NCBI GenBank assembly: GCA_024277475.1
Contig: JAJRVC010000338.1
Location: 1 to 12,064, forward strand
From: Deltaproteobacteria bacterium
Lineage (GTDB): Bacteria; Desulfobacterota; Desulfobacteria; Desulfobacterales; JAFDCJ01
Direction: 5' to 3'
DNA: 12,064 nucleotides
Shown: positions 7,291 to 12,064 of the stretch, in pieces
Position numbering within the stretch: the first letter of the stretch is position 1
How the letters are laid out: every line of letters starts with the position of its first letter
Position numbers and translations under genes: made by a program
Notes under the pieces: model-generated
Database searches by the model: none
What the model saw: only the letters and a program-made list of their open reading frames with translations
What the model was told of the DNA's origin: nothing

Positions 7291-8178
7291 TTAAGGATCC
7301 AAAAAGTCAGGGTTCAGATACTCTGGATCCGGGTATGAGTAAAAGCCTTTTCCACTCTTGACGCCTAATTCACCTCGTTCGATTTTTTCCTTAATTTCCT
7401 TTGGTGGGTAATCTTTAGGATCTTTTGAATCGTTATAATAAACCATTTCAATATCATAGATGACATCAAGTCCCACCTTATCCATAAGCGCAAAGGGGCC
7501 GAAGCGGTCTGGACTTTTTCCCATACCATTAAAGATCATCCAAGCTCGATCTACATCTCGGAAATCCACAAAACCATTTGCCCACATGCTCAATACTTCG
7601 CGTTTAACTGCTCGCCAGACCCGGTTGAAGCAAAACCCTAATAATTCCCTTTTCACCGTAAGAGGAATGCATCCGAGAGAGCGTACCCAACTAATTCCCT
7701 TTTTAATCACCTGCGGCAGCGTTCTAGTTCCCTCCATTACATCCACCATATTCATCCCAATATAAAAATGTAAGTTTAGACACCGCTCAGGACTCCCACT
7801 ACTTTTCTCCAATCGGGAAACCGGTATAGAGGAGCTATTGGTTGATAAGATAGCATTTGGATTGGCTTTCAGGCCGATATCCGCCCATACTTCGAGCTTA
7901 AGAGTCAAATCTTCCGGGACGGCCTCAATAACCAAATCAGAATCTCCTATCGCCTCTTCTAAATTTTCCATAGACTGAATTTTCTTTTGGCAAGCATCCC
8001 ATCTATTTTTCGGTACAAGCTGTTCTATGCCCTTAATAGTATGAAGCGTACTTTCAAAAGACCCTCTTTTAATATCAAAAATTTTTACCTGATAATTCGC
8101 ATTAGCTGCTTGCATAGCAATCTGAGCACCCAAAGTGCCAGTGCCAACCACCGCCACCTTTTTTATTACCTCACTCAT
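7291..8178 (-). CDS. Divergent 3-hydroxyacyl-CoA dehydrogenase family oxidoreductase
   Basis: A 295-residue NAD-dependent dehydrogenase. The Rossmann motif GTGTLG is at 12-17 and the acidic residue Asp35 that selects NAD over NADP closes strand 2 (VKIFDIKR). STNSSS (112-117) and GFCFNRVWRAVKRE (181-194) match the NAD-binding and C-terminal helical domains of the family, and GVKSGKGFYSYPDPEY ends it. The catalytic region reads LHFYIGMNMVDVMEG: His137 is present, but the usual Asn-Pro is replaced, the loop is about three residues shorter than in 3-hydroxybutyryl-CoA dehydrogenase, and Asp146 stands where Glu is usual. Its substrate may therefore not be a classical acyl-CoA. I chose the second ATG (8176-8178) because GGAGG at 8186-8190 is seven bases before it but only one base before the ATG at 8182-8184. 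It lies between the BKACE and synthetase genes. Confidence 0.92.
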   Translation of the reverse strand: MSEVIKKVAVVGTGTLGAQIAMQAANANYQVKIFDIKRGSFESTLHTIKGIEQLVPKNRWDACQKKIQSMENLEEAIGDSDLVIEAVPEDLTLKLEVWADIGLKANPNAILSTNSSSIPVSRLEKSSGSPERCLNLHFYIGMNMVDVMEGTRTLPQVIKKGISWVRSLGCIPLTVKRELLGFCFNRVWRAVKREVLSMWANGFVDFRDVDRAWMIFNGMGKSPDRFGPFALMDKVGLDVIYDIEMVYYNDSKDPKDYPPKEIKEKIERGELGVKSGKGFYSYPDPEYLNPDFLDP

Positions 8179-8185
8179 TAGCATT

Positions 8186-8190
8186 CCTCC
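8186..8190 (-). promoter_or_regulatory. Ribosome binding site deciding the second dehydrogenase start
   Basis: GGAGG on the minus strand stands seven bases from the ATG at 8176-8178 and one base from the upstream in-frame ATG at 8182-8184. The spacing favours the downstream start (MSEVIKKVAVVG). Confidence 0.6.
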
Positions 8191-8225
8191 TTAACTCGTT
8201 CTACCGTTATAAAGGATTTTGGTTT

Positions 8226-9152
8226 TCAAAAGTTTGTATTTTGCTTTCCTTTCAAATTTAGCATTTTTCTTGCCTCTTGCGGCGAAGCATGTTCAATGCT
8301 AAGTTCTCGAAGTATGCGAACCATCTTGCGGACCATGTCGGCGTTGCTCTTTGCAAGCTCCCCTTTTCCCAAATAGAGATTATCTTCTAAACCGACTCTA
8401 ACGCTTCCACCCATAATTGCGCCTATAGTGCCGAGGCTAAATTCATTGCGCCCGGCTGCAAGAACTGAAAAAATATAATCATCTCCGAAAAGCTTGTCTG
8501 CTGTATTTTTCATCAATATTAGATTGTCGACCGACGAACCAATGCCTCCTAAAAGTCCAAAAATAAATTGCAGCCAAAAGGGTGGTTCAATCACCCCTTT
8601 GTCTGCCCAATGGGCTGTGCTGTAAATATGACCGACATCATAGCATTCCATTTCTGGTTTGGTTCCGTTCCCTCTACAAATGTTTAGTATACGTTCCTGA
8701 TCATAGAATGTATTCTTAAATACATTATCTCTAGATCTCTCTAAATAGGCTTCCTCCCAATCCCATTTATATTCTTTTATCCTTTCTTTCTGAGGAAATA
8801 GACCGATGTTCATTGATCCCATGTTTAGTGAGGCCAGTTCCGGTTTAAATTTTTTTACGGCGACCATACGCTCTTCCGGTGTCATCGTAGGTGCCCCTCC
8901 GGTCGTGACACAGATAACAGCATCGCTCTTTTGGTGTACTTCTTGACAAAAGATCTGAAAGAGGTCCAAATCCATTGTTGGTTCCCCAGTTTTTGGGTTT
9001 CGAGCATGCAAATGAACAGTAGCCGCGCCAGCTTCGGCAGCATCAATGGCTCCATGGGCTATTTGTTCTGGGGTAATGGGTAAATAAGGCGACATGCTCG
9101 GAACGTGGATGGCGCCCGTTACTGCACAGTTAATGATGACTTTGTTTGCCAT
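8226..9152 (-). CDS. Beta-keto acid cleavage enzyme (BKACE, DUF849 family)
   Basis: A 308-residue TIM-barrel metalloenzyme. The family condenses a beta-keto acid with acetyl-CoA and splits it to acetoacetate plus a CoA ester two carbons shorter. The N-terminus MANKVIINCAVTGA is the family signature. VHLHARNPKTG supplies the zinc ligands His47 and His49. VTTGGAPTMTPEER, SLNMGSMN and ECYDVGHI line the barrel. VRVGLEDN carries Arg252, Glu256 (third zinc ligand) and Asp257, equivalent to Arg226, Glu230 and Asp231 of the lysine-fermentation enzyme Kce as I recall them. Ile15 stands where Kce has Glu14, which binds the substrate amino group, so 3-keto-5-aminohexanoate is an unlikely substrate. The ATG at 9150-9152 is chosen over the one at 9162-9164 because GGAG is six bases before it. 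Dehydrogenase genes lie on both sides, which fits oxidation of a beta-hydroxy acid before cleavage. Confidence 0.95.
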   Translation of the reverse strand: MANKVIINCAVTGAIHVPSMSPYLPITPEQIAHGAIDAAEAGAATVHLHARNPKTGEPTMDLDLFQIFCQEVHQKSDAVICVTTGGAPTMTPEERMVAVKKFKPELASLNMGSMNIGLFPQKERIKEYKWDWEEAYLERSRDNVFKNTFYDQERILNICRGNGTKPEMECYDVGHIYSTAHWADKGVIEPPFWLQFIFGLLGGIGSSVDNLILMKNTADKLFGDDYIFSVLAAGRNEFSLGTIGAIMGGSVRVGLEDNLYLGKGELAKSNADMVRKMVRILRELSIEHASPQEARKMLNLKGKQNTNF

Positions 9153-9158
9153 TGTATT

Positions 9159-9162
9159 CTCC
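9159..9162 (-). promoter_or_regulatory. Ribosome binding site deciding the BKACE start
   Basis: GGAG on the minus strand is six bases before the ATG at 9150-9152 and overlaps the competing upstream ATG codon at 9162-9164. That upstream codon has no purine-rich site of its own at a sensible distance. Confidence 0.6.
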
Positions 9163-9217
9163 ATTTCGGTGCCAATATATTTGGATAAAGTGGCTGTAGT
9201 TTGTTAGTTACAACTTA

Positions 9218-10174
9218 CTATTTATTGCTTTTTTCTTCTTCTCTGAACAAACGGAGCCGAGCGTAAAATTTTCGATCCCGATCTCGCTTTATAACATCAG
9301 ATGCGCCATCCTTATACTCGTAAAAACCCTTTTGCGTCTTCAGACCATAGTGACCCCGCTCAATTAGCTTGTCAAGTATGCGGGGGGATTTGAATTGTTC
9401 TCTTTTCAACTTATGGTATAAATAATTATAGACGGCTCGATACGTATCTGCACCTGCTTGATCAATTATTTCCAGAGGGCCATATGCTCCCAACCTGAAT
9501 CCAAAAGAGGTTTTTACAATTCTGTCTACCTCCTCAGGTGAAGCGAGGCCTTCTTCAACTATGGATAGGGCCTCAGCTGCCATAGCCAGCTGAATGCGGT
9601 TGGCCACAAATCCCGGAGCGCTTTTGCACTTAGTGGGAACTTTACCGATACGTTCCATGAACAATATTGTACGCTCTACTGTATCCTGACTGGTATCTTC
9701 GGAGGGAATAATCTCCACGCAGGGTGTTATCTGTGGCGGGTGGAACCAGTGGGTGCCGATAACCCTATATGGATGTTTAGTGACCTCACCAATTTCATTG
9801 ATATCAAATGAAGAAGTGTTGCTAGCCAAGATCACATCAGGTGGTGCCGCTGCATCAAGTTGTTGAAAAATTTGCTTTTTTAATTCCAAGTCCTCATCGA
9901 CCGCCTCAAGAATAAAATCAGTTTCTTTTGCATGCTTGTTAAGATCGACTCCGAACTGAATTCGGTCCAATATATTTCTAACTGCCTGACCCTCTAATTC
10001 TTTTAGCTCGGCCATATATTCAAGGTTATCCTGGATCCAACCACGAGCCTGATCCAGTAATTCCTTTTTCTTATCCACTAACGTTACAAAGATGCCATTT
10101 AAGGCAAAAATCTGGCAAAACCCGTGCCCCATTGTTCCTGCACCGACAACGAGAACAGTCTCAATCGGCTTCAT
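9218..10174 (-). CDS. 3-hydroxyacyl-CoA dehydrogenase (3-hydroxybutyryl-CoA dehydrogenase type)
   Basis: A 318-residue NAD-dependent dehydrogenase with an intact active site. GAGTMG is at 11-16, Asp34 (TLVDKKK) favours NAD, and SNTSSFDI is at 118-125. The catalytic dyad is His142 and Glu154 in GTHWFHPPQITPCVEII, with the canonical 12-residue spacing, and Asn192 lies in PGFVANRIQ. The C-terminal domain has GYGPLE-type and GLKTQKGFYEY segments. It continues past the usual end at about 290 with a charged 28-residue tail (DVIKRDRDRKFYARLRLF), which recalls the L-gulonate dehydrogenase/lambda-crystallin branch, so a free hydroxy acid rather than an acyl-CoA is possible. The start at 10172-10174 is preceded by AAGGAAGGTGG. 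It is the first gene after the structured spacer and 65 bases upstream of the BKACE start. It most likely makes the beta-keto acid that BKACE cleaves. Confidence 0.94.
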   Translation of the reverse strand: MKPIETVLVVGAGTMGHGFCQIFALNGIFVTLVDKKKELLDQARGWIQDNLEYMAELKELEGQAVRNILDRIQFGVDLNKHAKETDFILEAVDEDLELKKQIFQQLDAAAPPDVILASNTSSFDINEIGEVTKHPYRVIGTHWFHPPQITPCVEIIPSEDTSQDTVERTILFMERIGKVPTKCKSAPGFVANRIQLAMAAEALSIVEEGLASPEEVDRIVKTSFGFRLGAYGPLEIIDQAGADTYRAVYNYLYHKLKREQFKSPRILDKLIERGHYGLKTQKGFYEYKDGASDVIKRDRDRKFYARLRLFREEEKSNK

Positions 10175-10478
10175 ATTTCCACCTTCCTTTCGAATTAATG
10201 AGCTTCCAAATTATCGAAATGAACTGCCTCGCGGCAAGCCACGAGGTATCTGAAAGTTGATTGTACCGATTTTACCGCAGCAAGCTGCGGGGAATTAAAC
10301 CCAATAGAGATTAAAATCGAATACCATCTTTTGTGTTTTTATTCTTTTCTAATCAATTCAAAATTTCGCTGTCGCTATTTATATTGAAATTTATAATTGG
10401 TAGTATAACTTCCTACTGTTTTTTTCAGTCACTCTAAAGGAGTCCTGACCGCATATTCTTCAAAGCATCCCAATCCTC
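10175..10478. other. 304-base AT-rich spacer with structured palindromes; no gene recognised
   Basis: This gap separates the cyclase gene stop from the first dehydrogenase start. Its low-coordinate third holds the nested palindromes described separately. The rest is strongly AT-rich. A weak minus-strand promoter-like pair exists (GTGACT at 10427-10432 and TATACT at 10402-10407), but its 19-base spacing is poor, so I do not call it a promoter. A 17-codon ORF at 10429-10482 overlaps the cyclase stop (see findings). The gap is large enough to hold a promoter for the dehydrogenase-BKACE-synthetase genes. Confidence 0.6.
10225..10319. repeat. REP-like element: two hairpins sharing a GCAAGC core plus an enclosing inverted repeat
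   Basis: Hairpin 1 (10227-10246) pairs CCTCG with CGAGG, then GGC with GCC across one mismatch; T-G at 10225-10226 extends it. Hairpin 2 (10275-10290) pairs CCGCAG with CTGCGG around CAAG. Both apexes read GCAAGC. CGATTTTA at 10267-10274 abuts hairpin 2 and is matched exactly by TAAAATCG at 10312-10319. Two GC-rich palindromes in an AT-rich gap, with a shared apex, resemble repetitive extragenic palindromes. Multi-copy status cannot be tested in this window. An RNA role in the leader of the downstream genes is the alternative. Confidence 0.55.
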
Positions 10479-11243
10479 TCATAAAACCAATGCCACTGGT
10501 CGGATGGGTGAGCCGGAACCAGACTTTATTTTAAGTGGGAGAGCAATAAAAAAGCATGCGTTTGGAATTTGTTCCATATTTGCAAGACATTCTATGATCA
10601 ATATATCCTTTGACAATAGATTATTATGAATCCAACAGTTGTTAGGCGGCGGAGCATCAGGATTAGGATTGCCATCTTTTAAGGCTGTTCCACAAGCCAC
10701 GGTATCAGAACCAATCGCTTTAATTCTGCGTGAGAGTAAAAATTCCGAAGCATCCTCTGAAATGCCCGGCTCATTCATTGCATACCATTTCCAATCCTTT
10801 CCCGTTGTCCAATATTTTTTTAGCCACCCAAAATTAAATAATACAATATCGTTGTTCTCAATTCTTTCACCAGATTCTTCTTCCCAGGCTAATATGTCCT
10901 TTGCCGATGCATACTCGCCAGGTTTCCAGTCTTGTTTTTCGAGGTGTACTACTTTGCAGGGGCCCAGAAGGAAATCAACAGGAAATGTTTCAATAGTCTT
11001 ATCAATCAGATTATCATGAATATGATAGGGGGAATCCACATGGGCTCCGGCATGTTCAGGCATAAAAATAGTCTGACAATAGTACCCATCATGAGCATGC
11101 GTAACTGTCTGGTTAATTACAACTGGAGGGTGTGTTGGAAACCGTGGCATACCATTTTCAATCATTGGTGATAAATCAACTACATTAGCTAAGCTCATGA
11201 GAGCATGAAGTTTGGCCAATGGGTTTTGCTGTAAATCTTGCAT
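10479..11243 (-). CDS. Cyclase/KynB-family metal-dependent hydrolase
   Basis: A 254-residue cytoplasmic hydrolase of the cyclase family (PF04199), which includes arylformamidase KynB and isatin hydrolase and opens amide or lactone bonds using a zinc or manganese centre. The complete metal and catalytic set is visible: EHAGAHVDSPYHIH gives His64, His68, Asp70 and His74, and WIHNNLL with IIECLANM gives His206 and Glu218. Spacings 4-2-4 and 12 match those I recall for KynB (His50, His54, Asp56, His60; His160, Glu172). The two threonines of the usual HTGTH are both alanine. The C-terminus FIALPLKIKSGSGSPIRPVALVL is typical. The protein is longer than KynB (about 210), with extra residues in the 140-200 region rich in Trp and Pro/Asn. 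No tryptophan pathway gene is nearby, so kynurenine formamidase is not supported. The ATG at 11241-11243 follows AGGAGG by seven bases. Confidence 0.92.
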   Translation of the reverse strand: MQDLQQNPLAKLHALMSLANVVDLSPMIENGMPRFPTHPPVVINQTVTHAHDGYYCQTIFMPEHAGAHVDSPYHIHDNLIDKTIETFPVDFLLGPCKVVHLEKQDWKPGEYASAKDILAWEEESGERIENNDIVLFNFGWLKKYWTTGKDWKWYAMNEPGISEDASEFLLSRRIKAIGSDTVACGTALKDGNPNPDAPPPNNCWIHNNLLSKDILIIECLANMEQIPNACFFIALPLKIKSGSGSPIRPVALVL

Positions 11244-11297
11244 TGCGCCCCCTCCTATTATTCCTGTTTGTAGGATTCTTTTTTTTTTAAATTGATC

Positions 11298-11338
11298 GGC
11301 GATAGGGAGGCCACACTTACTGTTTACCCCCTACCGCC
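11298..11338 (-). other. 10-bp stem-loop in the spacer upstream of the cyclase gene
   Basis: On the transcribed minus strand GGCGGTAGGG (11338-11329) pairs with CCCTATCGCC (11307-11298) over ten positions, one being a G-U wobble, around a 21-base loop. The plus-strand version would have an A-C mismatch at that position, so the structure fits an RNA made from the minus strand. It is followed by ten A rather than U (T10 on the plus strand at 11279-11288), so it is not a standard intrinsic terminator. It lies between the binding-protein stop and the cyclase start and could be an intercistronic stability or attenuation element. Function is inferred. Confidence 0.5.
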
Positions 11339-11378
11339 CAATTCATTTAAAATTTACTGTCGGTGATATTTTTTTATT

Positions 11379-12064
11379 TTATTCTGGAACCATGCCTGTA
11401 AGAGCCATCTGTAGATCAACGCCCTTGGTGAACTCAGGGTGGTACCAGTCAGCGAAAAATCCAGGAGAAACAATATCTGCTGGATATACGTTACATCCGG
11501 CCTCAAGTTCTTCTGTAGATCCGGTTTTGCATAGCTTTATATCTTTCGCCTCTACATAATCATAAGGGATAAGGATTTTCTTCGGGATATCTTTTTCTCC
11601 ATCAAGAATCCGTACAACGTATTGTAATGCTGCTGCCCCCTGGTAAAGAGGTGAACCGTAAGATACACCTGACAGGCCTTTTGCTTTCAATTTTGGATCA
11701 ATCATGTGCAAACGCCACAGATTGGCTGACTCGGTAGCAATAGGAATCAGTGGTCTGCCAGCATCCAATAGAGCCTTCGGAACACCCACACCTCCCACCT
11801 GGGCCCAGACCCCATCTATTTGAGGATGAGCTGCGATAACTTTGACCATTCCTTCTTCTGCCGGCCCTTGAGCCCACATCCCCCAAAATTCAGCGATCAT
11901 TTTCATCTTTGGATGCTTTTTAAAAACGTCTTTCGCAGCCTGAGTTCTCAATTTATCCACTGTTGTACCCGGGACACCACCTATAATCACGTAGTTTCCT
12001 TCATAGTTCATAGCCTTTGCCAACCATTCGGCTGTGCGCCGTCCGGCATCGTACTGGTCAAAGG
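11379..12064 (-). CDS. Ribose-type periplasmic substrate-binding protein (5' end cut by window edge)
   Basis: The frame is open to the right edge and gives 227 residues; the signal peptide and the first domain are outside. FDQYDAGRRTAEWLAKAMNY followed by GNYVIIGGVPGT is the domain-crossing segment of RbsB/XylF-like type I binding proteins (Peripla_BP_4). VWAQVGGVGVPKALLDAGR and PIATESANLW correspond to the later ligand-binding and hinge segments. SPGFFADWYHPEFTKGVD and MALTGMVPE make an unusual C-terminal tail, with a Cys pair (CKTGSTEELEAGC) that could form a disulphide. It differs from the Leu/Ile/Val-type binding protein at the left edge, so two import systems flank the catabolic genes. 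Sugar-type permease and ATPase genes would be expected beyond the right edge. Its ligand may be the substrate of the pathway, but this is inferred from position alone. Confidence 0.88.
   Translation of the reverse strand, partial: FDQYDAGRRTAEWLAKAMNYEGNYVIIGGVPGTTVDKLRTQAAKDVFKKHPKMKMIAEFWGMWAQGPAEEGMVKVIAAHPQIDGVWAQVGGVGVPKALLDAGRPLIPIATESANLWRLHMIDPKLKAKGLSGVSYGSPLYQGAAALQYVVRILDGEKDIPKKILIPYDYVEAKDIKLCKTGSTEELEAGCNVYPADIVSPGFFADWYHPEFTKGVDLQMALTGMVPE

Noticed and set aside
8226..10174. Carnitine degradation (carnitine dehydrogenase plus dehydrocarnitine BKACE)
   Set aside because: The dehydrogenase motif GTHWFHPPQ and the BKACE TTGG segment differ from the carnitine enzymes I recall, and no thioesterase or betaine genes are adjacent. 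It remains possible but unsupported.
10402..10432. Sigma70-type promoter upstream of the first dehydrogenase
   Set aside because: TATACT is a good -10, but the best -35 (GTGACT) is 19 bases away and matches weakly. AT-rich spacers produce such pairs by chance.
10479..11243. Kynurenine formamidase (kynB) as a specific call
   Set aside because: The active site matches, but the protein is about 40 residues longer, has Ala for both threonines of the motif, and has no kynurenine pathway neighbours. Only the family is supported.
11298..11338. Intrinsic terminator between the binding-protein and cyclase genes
   Set aside because: The transcribed strand has A10, not U, after the stem. The T10 tract lies on the wrong side for either direction.

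Overview
The window is one bacterial chromosomal segment in which every recognisable gene lies on the minus strand, so transcription runs from high to low coordinates. It holds nine complete genes, two genes cut by the window edges and one clear pseudogene. No rRNA, tRNA, CRISPR array, integrase or transposase is visible. No taxonomic marker is present. The mix of ADP-forming acyl-CoA synthetase, beta-keto acid cleavage enzyme, paired 3-hydroxyacyl-CoA dehydrogenases and a branched-chain amino acid type ABC transporter suits an acid-degrading anaerobic or microaerobic proteobacterium. A Desulfobacterota-type host is my best guess, at low confidence.

Right part (about 5.2-12.06 kb), in transcription order: the C-terminal part of a ribose-type periplasmic binding protein (11379-12064, cut by the edge); a metal-dependent cyclase/KynB-family hydrolase (10479-11243); a 304-base structured, AT-rich spacer with nested palindromes; a 3-hydroxyacyl-CoA dehydrogenase (9218-10174); a beta-keto acid cleavage enzyme (BKACE, formerly DUF849; 8226-9152); a second, divergent dehydrogenase (7291-8178); and a one-chain ADP-forming acyl-CoA synthetase (5176-7278). 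Inferred logic: a small molecule is imported and a C-N or C-O bond is hydrolysed. A beta-hydroxy acid is oxidised to a beta-keto acid, which BKACE cleaves with acetyl-CoA to acetoacetate plus a shortened acyl-CoA. The synthetase then turns that thioester into ATP. The substrate cannot be read from the sequence. This is the best candidate here for an undescribed pathway.

Middle (4.5-5.18 kb): the C-terminal remnant of a class I/II PLP aminotransferase, with a premature stop in its active-site motif, a frameshift at a run of eight G and a nearby 9-base tandem duplication. It abuts the end of the synthetase gene.

Left part (1-4.5 kb): a compact LivG-LivF-LivH-LivM ABC transporter operon followed by its LivK-type binding protein, whose gene runs off the left edge. 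Junctions are overlapping or 1-5 bases apart, except for a 109-base livM-to-binding-protein spacer with a perfect stem-loop.

Base composition differs sharply across the window. The synthetase and transporter genes are GC-rich, while the BKACE, dehydrogenase and cyclase genes are much richer in AT. The break falls near 7.28 kb, between two tightly spaced genes.
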